Assembly: GCF_900240285.1 (NCBI RefSeq)
Contig: NZ_OESS01000002.1
Location: 868,001-932,000 of the forward strand
DNA length: 64,000 nucleotides
Reading direction: 5' to 3'
Origin: Halobacillus sp. Marseille-P3879
GTDB lineage: Bacteria > Bacillota > Bacilli > Bacillales > Halobacillaceae
Positions 18,216-27,297 of this stretch are shown here, one piece after another (position 1 is the first letter of the stretch; every line of letters begins with the position of its first letter). Under the pieces are notes generated by a model. That model made no database searches. It was given only the letters and a program-made list of their open reading frames with translations, and was not told where the DNA came from. The position numbers were made by a program, and so were the translations under genes.

Positions 18216-19718
18216 TTATTTTGTTTCATTAGAGGATTCTTCCTCCTGCTTCACCGCTTCTTTACTACTGTCCCCTGATTCTTTCTCTTTGGTTGCTGAG
18301 ACTTCCTCAAAGTGATTTTCATTTACTGAATTGAAGTCATTAACATTGCCTCTTGAAACATAGCTTTCAAGCATTGCTTTTAAATCCATACCGGTCGTCT
18401 CTTTTAAAGATTCTTGTATACCCAGCATCGTAGAGGTTACACTGTTTGCTATTTTTGAGGAGCCTCCCTGAGCATTGGAATCTCCCATGTCAATAACCTT
18501 CATGTCTTTAATTTGTGACAATGGTGCTGATATCTTCTCTGCATATTCAGGCAGAATACTGATCAACATTTCTACAATAGCAGCTTCTCCGTAATGTTCC
18601 ATTGCTTTAGCCATTCGTTCTTTAGATTCCGCTTCTGCCATACCGCGCTGTCGGATGACTTCTGCTTCAGATTCCCCTTTAATTCGTTCTGTATCTGCTT
18701 CAGCTTCCGCCCGTTTAGTTACTTCATATGCTTCAGCATCAGCAATTGAACGACGACGTTTGTTTTCTTCTTCTTCTAATTCTACTCCTCTTTGCTTTTC
18801 TATGTATTTAACCTTGAGTTCCTCTTCTTTGATTTGTTGAGCGAGCTTCTGCCGCTCCAGCTCACCGGCTTGATTCGCATTTTCTTTGGCACGATTTGTC
18901 TCTTTTTGAAATTCTGCTTCTTTAATATCTTTTTCCTTCGTAGATTCTGCAACGGCAGTCAGACGGCGGTTTTCTTCATCCTGAGCTTCCTGGTCATTCT
19001 TAGCCTGATAGATACGTGTTTCTTTAGTAGCATCTGACTCAGCCATGTTTGCTTTCTTTTGAACCTCAGCAATATGCGGACGGCCCAGGGCGTCAATATA
19101 TCCATTTTCCTGATCAACGTCTTCTACATCATTTAAAGCAAAAGACGTGATTTCAAAGCCCATTCCCTTTAAATCCGATTCGGCTATTTTTTTCACCTGT
19201 GTGTTAACTTCTTTAAAGTCATTATAAATTTTTTCAATAGGTAAAGAAGCTATGATTGAACGTAGATGACCATTTAGTACATCCTTCAATTCAGATTCTC
19301 GTTCACCTTGTTTCTTACCTAAAAACTTCTCGGCGAAATTTGCCATAATTTCGAGTTCGCTTCCTATACTAATGACTGCTGTGCTCGCTACGCGCACCGG
19401 AATTCCTTCCTTCGTATAGGCCTTTTCAGAATTAACCTGCAGCTGAAAGGAAGTCAAGTCAATCGGTGTTGCTGTCTGGAACATCCGCAAACGATAACCG
19501 CCGCCTCTAATAATTTTTACAGAACGTCCATTATCATCTTCGAAAACATTTTTCTCTTGCTCAGGATCCCCAAGCTTTGGCCCGGTAACAATTAACGCTT
19601 CATTGGAGCTGGCCGTTTTGTAGCGCAAGCGAAAAATAACGTAAGTAAGAAGCCCCCCTACAACAGCGACACCGCCGAGAACGATTAGAATAATGACAAA
19701 TAAAGTACTTTCCAGCAA
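18216..19718 (-). CDS. floT: Flotillin-like protein FloT
   Basis: A 500-residue flotillin that scaffolds functional membrane microdomains. One membrane segment (about 5-28) is followed by the SPFH/PHB domain (about 50-230) and a long Glu/Ala/Lys-rich coiled coil (about 230-370, for example KRAEAEADTERIKGESEAEV), then an acidic Ser/Glu tail. Length matches B. subtilis FloT (YuaG). Start is TTG 19718 with AAAGGGG eight bases upstream. No NfeD-type partner gene is adjacent, unlike the yuaF-floT arrangement. Confidence 0.92.
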   Translation of the reverse strand: MLESTLFVIILIVLGGVAVVGGLLTYVIFRLRYKTASSNEALIVTGPKLGDPEQEKNVFEDDNGRSVKIIRGGGYRLRMFQTATPIDLTSFQLQVNSEKAYTKEGIPVRVASTAVISIGSELEIMANFAEKFLGKKQGERESELKDVLNGHLRSIIASLPIEKIYNDFKEVNTQVKKIAESDLKGMGFEITSFALNDVEDVDQENGYIDALGRPHIAEVQKKANMAESDATKETRIYQAKNDQEAQDEENRRLTAVAESTKEKDIKEAEFQKETNRAKENANQAGELERQKLAQQIKEEELKVKYIEKQRGVELEEEENKRRRSIADAEAYEVTKRAEAEADTERIKGESEAEVIRQRGMAEAESKERMAKAMEHYGEAAIVEMLISILPEYAEKISAPLSQIKDMKVIDMGDSNAQGGSSKIANSVTSTMLGIQESLKETTGMDLKAMLESYVSRGNVNDFNSVNENHFEEVSATKEKESGDSSKEAVKQEEESSNETK

Positions 19719-19830
19719 AGTTACATCCCCTTTTCTTTTAATTATCCATTGTCCTTATGAAAAAAATGGATTCATTATTACATAACGATTACAACCTTAC
19801 AGAAGTTTCAGTAATTTTTCAATTCTCCTA

Positions 19831-19876
19831 AAAAAAACAGCTTGTAGAGAAACATAGATTTTCTCTACAAGCTGTT
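19831..19876 (-). terminator. Terminator of putR
   Basis: CAGCTTGTAGAGAAA (19839-19853) and its complement (19860-19874) form a perfect 15-base stem, followed on the minus strand by eight T. One of several terminators in the window sharing an AGCTTGYAGAG stem. Confidence 0.92.
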
Positions 19877-19898
19877 CACCTTACTATAAAAAGGAGAT

Positions 19899-21161
19899 TT
19901 ATAATGCTTCCATGTAACGCTGATAATAAGCTTCTACATTATTCAGCAGCAGAAGTTCAGTATAAATATAACTCTTCATGTTAAAATCATTAAAATCGAT
20001 GTTGGTCAGCTCCTGAATTTGTTTGATTCGATAGTTCAATGTATTAGGATGGATAAATAATTGGCTTGCAGTCTGTTTGCCTTTTCCGTTATTTGCCAAA
20101 TAGACCTCTAACGTTCTGAGTAGATTAGTCTGCTTTTCCGTATCATTCTGAATGAGTTTAAGAAGATCTTCACTGTAATAATCCTCTGAACTATTTTTTT
20201 CATAAAGGGCTGCCAGGTAGCGATAAATACCTAGTTTCGCAAACTCCCTCGGCATCGTTTCAGGGCGAGGAGTAATAAAGTTTGCAGTTTCAATAACCTC
20301 TAGAGCTTCAAGGAAACTCTTTCTTAAGTGATAAAGGGTTGTATACTCCTTCCCTACTCCAATAAGAAAATGATAAAATTCTTCTTCTCCTGTTTCATAT
20401 TTTACCTGATCGATTAATCTTCTGGCTATTTCCCGGGAAGAAAACTCTTCATGTATAAAACCGTTGATTACAATGATAATTTGAAACTCTGTCTTTAAAA
20501 ACTGCATTTGACTTCTTTCCGGGGAATGCCGAATTATTTTCTCCAGGTAATCAAGCATGTATTTATGCTTCGGAGTTGTAATTGAGAAAGCAGAAACCGA
20601 AAAACGTTCCGGCAATGCCAGCTTAGCTAGAGAGGCATCATGTCTAATTTGACTCTCGCTCCCGTATTCATGATGCAGCAGCTTCCAAATCAGTTCTTCT
20701 TTACGGCCTTCTTTCGCGTTCGCTTTCGCATACACATCATAAATTAATTTGCCGATATGAGGTGTTATTTCTTCGAGAAAGGTAAGCTCCTCGTCTTTAA
20801 GCAGCTGGTCTGACTCCTGAACCCAAACATACCCCATTGTATGCCCCAGGTGCTGAGCAGCAATTACTATTCGCTGATGAAAGCCTAATTCTTCGATTGG
20901 ATGAACACGGATAGGATCAGGACGTTTTTCCAGGCGTTGAACGATCCCCTCTTTTTTTAGGCGGTCGATAATAAAAATAGGACATTTCTTAGAGAGGATG
21001 GTTTTCTGCTGTGTTTGATCAAATTCATCAAATGACGAACTGTACGAAATCAGTTCAAAGTTCTTATTTTCAATAATAACTGGTTTCTTTAATCTTGAAC
21101 TGATCAGTTCAGTAGCTTTATGAACATCTTCAACTTGAAATATTAACTCTTTTACTTCCAT
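19899..21161 (-). CDS. putR: PucR-family regulator, PutR-like
   Basis: A 420-residue transcription activator of the PucR/CdaR type. The C-terminal HTH_30 domain is clear (about 350-410, TASQLFIHPNTLNYRIKQIQ), after a central GGDEF-like region and an N-terminal sensing region. The neighbouring genes for proline breakdown make it the likely PutR, which activates put genes when proline is present. ATG 21161 is eleven bases after GGAAAGG; a TTG three codons earlier is too close to it. Confidence 0.82.
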   Translation of the reverse strand: MEVKELIFQVEDVHKATELISSRLKKPVIIENKNFELISYSSSFDEFDQTQQKTILSKKCPIFIIDRLKKEGIVQRLEKRPDPIRVHPIEELGFHQRIVIAAQHLGHTMGYVWVQESDQLLKDEELTFLEEITPHIGKLIYDVYAKANAKEGRKEELIWKLLHHEYGSESQIRHDASLAKLALPERFSVSAFSITTPKHKYMLDYLEKIIRHSPERSQMQFLKTEFQIIIVINGFIHEEFSSREIARRLIDQVKYETGEEEFYHFLIGVGKEYTTLYHLRKSFLEALEVIETANFITPRPETMPREFAKLGIYRYLAALYEKNSSEDYYSEDLLKLIQNDTEKQTNLLRTLEVYLANNGKGKQTASQLFIHPNTLNYRIKQIQELTNIDFNDFNMKSYIYTELLLLNNVEAYYQRYMEAL

Positions 21162-21281
21162 ATCAATCAATACCTTTCCAGGTTGTCAGTGTATGACTAT
21201 GTAACCATTATTATATCGATTAATGATAGAAAGCAAAAGAAAAAGAGCTCCCTTTTATGGAGAGCTCTTTTGAATGTTCTA

Positions 21282-22829
21282 TTAATACATTTCCGAAATG
21301 GTTTTAGCCTGCATGTGAAGAGCCAGATAATCAGGTCCGCCGGCTTTAGAATCAGTACCAGACATTTTGAAACCGCCAAATGGCTGATAACCTACAATTG
21401 CACCTGTACAGTTTCTATTAAAATACAGATTACCCACATGGAAATCACGTTTCGCCTTTTCTAAATGATCACGATTATCAGAGATAACCGCCCCTGTTAA
21501 ACCATATTCTGTATTATTCGCAATCTCGATCGCTTCATCAAAGTTCTCAGCTTTTGTGAAACAAACGACGGGCCCGAAAATTTCTTCCTGCTGCATACGG
21601 GATTTCGGTGCCAGATCTGCGAAGACTGTTGGTTCTATAAAGTACCCTTTGGAATCGTCACCTTTACCACCTGTAATAAGGCGCCCTTCATCCTTGCCAA
21701 TTTCAATATAGCTCATAACTTTATCAAACGCGCCCTGATCGACCACAGGTCCCATGTAAACATTCTCTTCAGAAGCGTTACCAACAGTTAATTTTTCCGT
21801 TCGTTCTTTTACCATTTCAAGGAGCTCATCATACACATCTTTGTGTACAACTGCTCTTGATCCTGAAGAGCACTTTTGACCTGAGAAACCAAAAGCAGAC
21901 ACAATTATCGCTTCAGCTGCTGTTTCAAGATTGGCTTTATTATCAACCACTACTGTATCTTTCCCGCCCATTTCAGCAATGACCTGTTTAATGTGTGTTT
22001 GACCTTCCTTTATTTCCGCTGCCCGTTTTAGGATACGGGTTCCCACATCACGTGAGCCTGTAAAAGAAATTAACGCTGTCTTTGGATGATCAACTAAATA
22101 ATCACCAACTTCTCCACCGCTCCCAGGTACAAAGTTAAGAACACCCTTAGGCAGACCTGCTTCTTCTAAGACTTCAACAAACTTAGCAGCAATCACCGGA
22201 CTGTTGCTGGCAGGCTTCATTACAACGGTACTTCCAGTAACGAGAGGAGCAACCGTGGTTCCTGCCATAATAGCGAAAGCCAAGTTCCAAGGTGGTATAA
22301 CAACAGCTACACCGGTGGAAGTATAAATATAACGGTTTTGTTCGCCTGGACGACTTTCGATCGGCTTACCGTCCTTAAGTTCAATCATTTGACGGCCATA
22401 ATATTCTAGAAAGTCAATCGCTTCAGCCGTATCCGCATCAGCTTCTTTCCATGGCTTACCTACTTCATATACGAGATAAGCAGAGAATTCATGCTTACGT
22501 CGACGAATCATACTTGCTGCCCGGAAAAGGACTTCTGCACGAGCGCGTTCATCCCATTTTCTCCAATCTTCAAACGCTGTAGAAGCTGCTTGTATTGCTT
22601 TTTCCGCAATTTCCTGATTCGCTTTTGAAACCGTACCTACTACCTCTTTCGTATTTGCCGGGTTAGTGGATACAATTTCCTGATCTGTTCGGATTCGTTC
22701 CCCATCCACCAGCAGATCATGCTTTTGCCCAAGCTCATTTTTTACTTTTTTTAACGCTTCTTCAAATGCTTTTTTATTTTCCTCGACTGTAAAATCTGTA
22801 AACGGTTCATGCTTGTATGGAGTAACCAT
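21282..22829 (-). CDS. putC: Delta-1-pyrroline-5-carboxylate dehydrogenase
   Basis: A 515-residue aldehyde-dehydrogenase-superfamily enzyme that oxidises glutamate semialdehyde to glutamate. EMGGKD (about 286) has the general-base Glu, [12 protein letters not shown] (about 315-326) the nucleophilic Cys, and [12 protein letters not shown] plus [15 protein letters not shown] the P5C-specific C-terminal signature. It lies 23 bases downstream of proline dehydrogenase, so this is probably the catabolic PutC/RocA acting in series with it. Confidence 0.93.
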   Translation of the reverse strand: MVTPYKHEPFTDFTVEENKKAFEEALKKVKNELGQKHDLLVDGERIRTDQEIVSTNPANTKEVVGTVSKANQEIAEKAIQAASTAFEDWRKWDERARAEVLFRAASMIRRRKHEFSAYLVYEVGKPWKEADADTAEAIDFLEYYGRQMIELKDGKPIESRPGEQNRYIYTSTGVAVVIPPWNLAFAIMAGTTVAPLVTGSTVVMKPASNSPVIAAKFVEVLEEAGLPKGVLNFVPGSGGEVGDYLVDHPKTALISFTGSRDVGTRILKRAAEIKEGQTHIKQVIAEMGGKDTVVVDNKANLETAAEAIIVSAFGFSGQKCSSGSRAVVHKDVYDELLEMVKERTEKLTVGNASEENVYMGPVVDQGAFDKVMSYIEIGKDEGRLITGGKGDDSKGYFIEPTVFADLAPKSRMQQEEIFGPVVCFTKAENFDEAIEIANNTEYGLTGAVISDNRDHLEKAKRDFHVGNLYFNRNCTGAIVGYQPFGGFKMSGTDSKAGGPDYLALHMQAKTISEMY

Positions 22830-22852
22830 AGTTAAATTCCCCTTTCAAATAA

Positions 22853-23770
22853 TTATTTACTAAAAATTCCCTTTATAGCAAAGGCAATGTTTGCCGGTCT
22901 TTCCGCTAAACGTCTCATAAAATATCCATACCAATCTTCGCCATACGGTAGATAAACGCGAACCGTATACCCTTCTTTAACCAACTGCTTTTGAGTTTCA
23001 TTACGCATGCCGTATAACATCTGAAATTCAAATTGGTTCCTGGATAATTTTAGTTCGTCCTCGAGTTGTTTCGTATATTCAATCATGGCATCATCATGAC
23101 TTGCTACTGCCGTATAGTGGCCGTTTTCTAAATTTTTTTTAATTAAGCGCTTTAAATTTGAATCGACCATTTCCTTCTCTACGAATGCCACTTTACCTGA
23201 TTCCTTATAAGCTCCTTTAACAAGTCGCAAATAAGGGTTGTACGAGTTAAGATCGTCAAGGTCTTCATCCGAACGATAAAGATAGGATTGAATCACAGTT
23301 CCTAAGTTTTTGTGTTTTTCCTTCAACGCTTTATAAATCTCTAATGTGGAACCACATCTTGATGAGTCTTCCATATCAATAGTGACTGTGATTCCTTTTG
23401 ACTCAGCTTCAGTTAATATCCGCTCCATGTTTTCCATAACAAGATCCTGGCTGATATCAAGCCCTAATGATGTTAACTTCAAGGAAACCTCTGAACCTAG
23501 TTGGTGCTTATCGATTAAACGAATTGTATCTACACATTCATTTGCACGATCTTTAGCCTCTGCTTCAGATGTCACAAATTCTCCCAGATGATCAACCGTT
23601 ACTTGTAATCCATCATGGTTAAGCTGCTTTATAATTGGTATTGCCTGGCTAAACGTTTCTCCTCCTACAATCTTGTCAGCTCCAAAGCTTGTTCCAAACC
23701 GCTTGGCAAAGCGATCCAATACTTTGTTATTGGAAAGGTATAAGAAAAAGTTCTTACTTATGGCTTCCAA
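22853..23770 (-). CDS. putB: Proline dehydrogenase
   Basis: A 305-residue FAD-dependent proline dehydrogenase (TIM barrel) that yields P5C. Landmarks include TVDHLGEFV, VSLKLTSLGLD, TIDMEDSSRCG, SYLYRSDEDL, LRLVKGAYKE and the C-terminal YLPYGEDWYGYFMRRLAERP, the substrate-binding motif. The best match to family length is TTG 23770 with AAAGGGTG upstream; GTG codons just before it are alternatives. Proline catabolism may also matter for recycling the osmolyte proline in a halophile. Confidence 0.92.
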   Translation of the reverse strand: MEAISKNFFLYLSNNKVLDRFAKRFGTSFGADKIVGGETFSQAIPIIKQLNHDGLQVTVDHLGEFVTSEAEAKDRANECVDTIRLIDKHQLGSEVSLKLTSLGLDISQDLVMENMERILTEAESKGITVTIDMEDSSRCGSTLEIYKALKEKHKNLGTVIQSYLYRSDEDLDDLNSYNPYLRLVKGAYKESGKVAFVEKEMVDSNLKRLIKKNLENGHYTAVASHDDAMIEYTKQLEDELKLSRNQFEFQMLYGMRNETQKQLVKEGYTVRVYLPYGEDWYGYFMRRLAERPANIAFAIKGIFSK

Positions 23771-23944
23771 GATCACCACACCCTTTCTTTTATACATTCA
23801 AACCATGTGGATCAATTGTAATAGATATAATTATTTGATCTATTACGAAAATTATAACGATTTATGACATACCCTGACAACGTGGCATTCCCACAAACAT
23901 TATAACTTCTCATTGTGCTTCTAACACAATAGTGAATAATCACA

Positions 23945-23976
23945 CAAAAAACCGTCACTCTACACATGACGGTTTA
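23945..23976 (-). terminator. Terminator of tnrA
   Basis: AACCGTCA and TGACGGTT form a hairpin overlapping the tnrA stop codon, followed on the minus strand by TTTTTTGTGTG. Confidence 0.88.
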
Positions 23977-24282
23977 TAACTTTTTCATATTAAATTGGGC
24001 GTTAAGCTGTCCTTGAATCATATTATCCCGGACTTCACGTTTCTTAGTCTCGTTTAACAACTCCTGCTTAATTTCATATGTTTGAACCCCTTCTTCACGC
24101 TTATCTGCAATTTCCATTAATAGTTCAATGTCAGCGAACGAGTACTTTCTCGTCCCTCTTTCTGTACGTTCCGGAAAAATTAACCCTCTTGATTCATAGT
24201 ACCGAATCATACGGCAGGATAAGCCTGTGATTTCATTCACAATTCCGATTGTAATGACTTTCTTATCTTTATAAGAAGACAT
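23974..24282 (-). CDS. tnrA: Nitrogen regulator TnrA (MerR/GlnR family)
   Basis: A 102-residue MerR-type regulator. Residues 5-75 match TnrA closely ([43 protein letters not shown]-type wing, [10 protein letters not shown]). The C-terminus [15 protein letters not shown] is the TnrA tail that binds feedback-inhibited glutamine synthetase, and separates it from GlnR. TnrA activates or represses nitrogen genes during nitrogen limitation. It follows a small gene by 25 bases, and a perfect TnrA box lies upstream of that gene. Confidence 0.92.
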   Translation of the reverse strand: MSSYKDKKVITIGIVNEITGLSCRMIRYYESRGLIFPERTERGTRKYSFADIELLMEIADKREEGVQTYEIKQELLNETKKREVRDNMIQGQLNAQFNMKKL

Positions 24283-24306
24283 AATTTACTCCTTTAACCA
24301 CCAAGA

Positions 24307-24543
24307 TTATTTAACCCTACGATTGATCCATGTCAATTGATTATGTTCCGTTAAGGCTTTAAGCTGACTGACTGTTAAAGAGCATGAATGGCGGGCTGAA
24401 GGCTCTAACAGCTCAGCCTCTACCAGCTTGTTTATATAATGCTGTTTTATTTCATGCATGGCACTTCGCAGCTGATTAGGTTCTGAAACTTCCATAATCC
24501 AATTATACTCCTCATTAGTCTGATACTTTTTTGATTGTTCCAT
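24307..24543 (-). CDS. Small protein upstream of tnrA
   Basis: A 78-residue protein behind a very strong AAGGAGGA site. I do not recognise it with confidence. The central part (IKQHYINKLVEAELLEPSAR then SLTVSQLKALTE) recalls the helix-turn layout of small Fur-regulated basic proteins (FbpA-like), but this is weak. It sits between the TnrA box and tnrA, in the same direction, so it should be expressed with tnrA under nitrogen limitation. B. subtilis has no gene in this position. Confidence 0.6.
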   Translation of the reverse strand: MEQSKKYQTNEEYNWIMEVSEPNQLRSAMHEIKQHYINKLVEAELLEPSARHSCSLTVSQLKALTEHNQLTWINRRVK

Positions 24544-24642
24544 TTATATTCCTCCTTCAAATTGACCTTATGAACAGGACTACGATAAAATGGAAAACAA
24601 TAGCATTCCTCCAGCCTACTGCCTCTCTTTTTCTGTGTTGTA

Positions 24643-24700
24643 AGTATAAGGTTAGAGGAAATTTTTAAAAATGTCAGTTGTTATGTAAGAAAATCTAACA
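24643..24700 (-). promoter_or_regulatory. TnrA box and promoter of the tnrA operon
   Basis: TGTAAGAAAATCTAACA at 24684-24700 fits the TnrA/GlnR consensus TGTnAnAwwwTnTnACA at every defined base. A TATACT -10 element lies at 24648-24643 on the minus strand, putting the box centre roughly 55 bases before the start, close to the position of activating TnrA sites. This supports positive autoregulation. No gene lies downstream in the plus direction for several hundred bases. Confidence 0.8.
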
Positions 24701-24829
24701 CAAAATTCTGCAAATTAAAACTTATATGTAAGGAATAGTGACATATACCTAAAAAACAACTCCCATTACAGAGGTCACTGAAAAAATTCTTTCTAATCTA
24801 GAAGAGCTTATAAAGTTTGTTGTTGCTTC

Positions 24830-25040
24830 TTTCGAATCGCTTGTCGGTGGATGCTAGCCGCGGGCACGGCCTCAGCTAACTTGGTCAAGAAGATCACTTG
24901 ACCATGTGGATCTTCGGCTTGCGCTGTTCCCGCAGGATTGTAGCGAAGAATAGCGAGTTGAACCTAGACACGGATATGAGACTGCCTCACCTTCGGGTCT
25001 CCCGAGCATGCGTGTACACGGATCGAGGGCGATACTCACC
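24830..25040 (+). repeat. Structured intergenic repeat, copy 3
   Basis: A GC-rich non-coding stretch in an AT-rich gap. Its core (24858-24938) shares GGGCACGGCCT and GGATCTTCGGCTYGCGCT with copy 1, then TTCCCGCAGGA. The hairpin GGTCAAG/CTTGACC (24883-24903) stands where copy 1 has GGAAAGC/GCTTTCC, so the pairing is kept while bases differ. The part after 24960 (hairpin-rich, around GAGACTGCCTCACC) has no counterpart in the other copies here. Confidence 0.65.
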
Positions 25041-25075
25041 GTTGATCTAAAGTGAATGATGAAGCTCATGGGGAA

Positions 25076-25147
25076 TAAGAGGGGGAGTACCCTCTTAAGA
25101 TCAAAAGATATAGGCGGGTTGAACGAAGAAATCGTTCAACCCGCCTA
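25076..25147 (-). terminator. Tandem hairpins after the carbonic anhydrase gene
   Basis: A perfect 16-base stem (25111-25126 with 25132-25147) is followed on the minus strand by TATCTTTTGATC and a second stem TAAGAGGG/CCCTCTTA (25076-25097). They lie 75 bases downstream of the carbonic anhydrase stop. The first could also work in the plus direction. Confidence 0.75.
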
Positions 25148-25222
25148 CATTTTTACACATCACTTGAAATCGTGCAGTTCTTCAGTGGCCTCCACATTAC
25201 ATGAGTTGTTTTTTTACTGTCT

Positions 25223-25783
25223 TTATTGATATCCGTTAACCAGCTTGTCTAACCTTCCTGTTTCAGGATCAATAATTAAACCGTGTACAGGAATGCCTTC
25301 CGGTAACAGCGGATGGTTATGGACGGTTGCCACACTTTGTTTAACACTGTCTTCTACACTGCTAAATCCCTGTAAAAATTGATCCAACTCGACTCCAGAA
25401 TAATCCAGAGTATTCAGGGTGTCATTCTGAATGCCTCGATCTCTCATTTTGCTTAAAATGCCTTCAGATTCAAGACTTGCCATCCCACAGTCATAATGTC
25501 CGACGATACACACCTCTTCAGCACCTAATTCATAGATGGCCACAAGTATACTTCTCATTATACTGCCAAACGGATGAGAAACTACGGCACCGGCCGTCTT
25601 TACAATTTTTACGTCTCCATTCCTTACGTTCATCGCCTTAGGCAGTAACTCTACTAACCGCGTATCCATACACGAAACGATCACCAGCTTTTTGTTAGGA
25701 AGCTTGCCCCGCTGATATTTCTCATACTCTTTCTTTTCAACAAACTCTTCGTTGTGAGCCATAATTTCGTCTAACAATTTCAC
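25223..25783 (-). CDS. Beta-carbonic anhydrase, YtiB-like
   Basis: A 186-residue beta-class carbonic anhydrase that interconverts CO2 and bicarbonate. Zinc and catalytic residues are visible in SCMDTR (about 37-42) and GHYDCG (about 97-102). Similarity through to the ending VHGLIIDPETGRLDKLVNGY makes it the YtiB type. GTG 25783 is eight bases after TAGGAG and gives the family start (KLLDEIM); the GTG three codons upstream overlaps that site. Confidence 0.9.
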   Translation of the reverse strand: MKLLDEIMAHNEEFVEKKEYEKYQRGKLPNKKLVIVSCMDTRLVELLPKAMNVRNGDVKIVKTAGAVVSHPFGSIMRSILVAIYELGAEEVCIVGHYDCGMASLESEGILSKMRDRGIQNDTLNTLDYSGVELDQFLQGFSSVEDSVKQSVATVHNHPLLPEGIPVHGLIIDPETGRLDKLVNGYQ

Positions 25784-26236
25784 TTCATCCACTCCTATCC
25801 ATTCTATTCCTGGCTTTGTAAAAACATTAGTATTGATAATCTCTTCCTTAAGTACGGCCTCTGTCAGAGGAGGTAAAACGTAACTGCAGACTTACAGTTT
25901 TTCTATGGGCCCTCTAAAACACGCTTATATTTTTTCCTTCTCCACATCCGGGTAGTTAAATACCTTTCTTTGAAATAATCAACACCAGCTTTTACTTTAG
26001 CCATTTCTTTAATACTAGCGTTCTCTATGAAAATTGAAAAGTGTTAACTCTTGTTTTAAAGAATAAACCTTTTTTCACATAACAAATTAGGTCTTTTTCT
26101 TCGTTTTACAATAAAAAACAAGGGAATATGTATCGTAAGTGTTGCAACTATCTCAGTTACTACATAACGTTTATTCCGGCCATTCATCCTTTTAATGCAC
26201 TTAATCAGAAGAATTATTATTTAAAGGAGGAATACG
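25784..26236. other. Gap of about 450 bases upstream of the subtilisin gene
   Basis: AT-rich and mostly featureless. On the minus strand a 31-codon frame (about 26005-25910; reads MAKVKAGVDYFKERYLTTRM then a basic tail) looks codon-like but has no ribosome site; it may be the remnant of a gene. No promoter for the protease could be fixed with confidence. Confidence 0.4.
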
Positions 26237-27253
26237 ATGAGTAAGATCCGATTAATCCCCTATGAGGTTGATGAAATTGTTGAAGTTTCTTCCGAGACGC
26301 CCGAAGGAGTAAAGATGGTTCAAGCTCCGGAAATATGGGACCGGGCAGACAGGGGTAGCGGAAATGTAATTGCAATTATCGATACCGGCTGTCAGATCGA
26401 TCACCCTGATTTAAAAGAGAGAATTATTGATGGAAGGAATTTTACCTCTGATTATGAAGGAGATAGTGGGAATTACAACGATAACAACGGACACGGAACC
26501 CATGTAGCCGGAACAGTTGCCGCTTCTTCTGCGAATGAAGATGGAATTCTGGGCGTGTCTCCAAAAGCGGATATTCTAGTCGCTAAAGTTCTGAGTGAAG
26601 ATGGGAGCGGTGAATACCAGTGGATTATTGACGGCATTCACTATGCCATCGACTGGGAGGGGCCTAACGGAGAAAAAGTAAGAGCCATATCCATGTCCCT
26701 CGGCGGTCCGAGTGACGTCCCTGAACTGTATGAAGCAGTTAAGAGAGCAGTTGATGAAGGAATCCCTGTTGTATGCGCCGCAGGTAATGAAGGGGATGAT
26801 CGTCACGAAACCGATGAATTCGCTTATCCCGGAGCGTACAATGAAGTGATTCAGGTAGGTGCGATTAATTTTAACAAAGAAATTGCTCCGTTTAGTAATA
26901 CGAACGATGAAATTGATATAGTTGCTCCCGGGGTTAATATATTATCAACTTATCTGGACAGCAAGTATGCTAAACTCTCCGGAACTTCGATGGCTACTCC
27001 ACATGTTTCCGGGGCACTTGCTTTAATTACTAAAATTGCGGAAGACCAATTTGACCGCAAATTAACCGAAGCAGAGCTTTACGCACAACTCGTAAGGCGT
27101 ACAATTCCTCTTGGTTATCCTAAATCAGCAGAAGGAAACGGTCTGCTCGCCCTGGCCATCCTTGATCAATTTGAACAGTTATTTAAAGCCTTTAATACTT
27201 CTTTCAATATACCAAGACAAAAAGAAAAAGCCGGCTCGGCCAAGAAATCCTGA
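26237..27253 (+). CDS. isp: Intracellular subtilisin-type serine protease
   Basis: A 338-residue subtilase without a signal peptide. The catalytic triad is visible: Asp in [10 protein letters not shown] (about 50), His in GHGTHVAGT (about 87) and Ser in GTSMATPH (about 251). The N-terminal RLIPYEV is the LIPY/F propeptide motif that blocks the active site in intracellular subtilisins until cleaved. These proteases turn over cytoplasmic proteins, mainly in stationary phase. AAAGGAGG precedes ATG 26237. Confidence 0.93.
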   Translation: MSKIRLIPYEVDEIVEVSSETPEGVKMVQAPEIWDRADRGSGNVIAIIDTGCQIDHPDLKERIIDGRNFTSDYEGDSGNYNDNNGHGTHVAGTVAASSANEDGILGVSPKADILVAKVLSEDGSGEYQWIIDGIHYAIDWEGPNGEKVRAISMSLGGPSDVPELYEAVKRAVDEGIPVVCAAGNEGDDRHETDEFAYPGAYNEVIQVGAINFNKEIAPFSNTNDEIDIVAPGVNILSTYLDSKYAKLSGTSMATPHVSGALALITKIAEDQFDRKLTEAELYAQLVRRTIPLGYPKSAEGNGLLALAILDQFEQLFKAFNTSFNIPRQKEKAGSAKKS

Positions 27254-27261
27254 TACAATAA

Positions 27262-27297
27262 ACAGCCGCCTGTGGATGTTTACAGGCGGCTACTTTT
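27262..27297. terminator. Bidirectional terminator between isp and dinB
   Basis: GCCGCCTGT (27265-27273) pairs with ACAGGCGGC (27282-27290), with T-rich sequence on both outer sides. It overlaps the dinB stop codon and serves both convergent genes. Confidence 0.88.

Noticed and set aside
24872-25069. Minus-strand open frame of 65 codons
   Set aside because: It lies inside the GC-rich structured repeat copy 3, where open frames arise by chance, and has no ribosome site.
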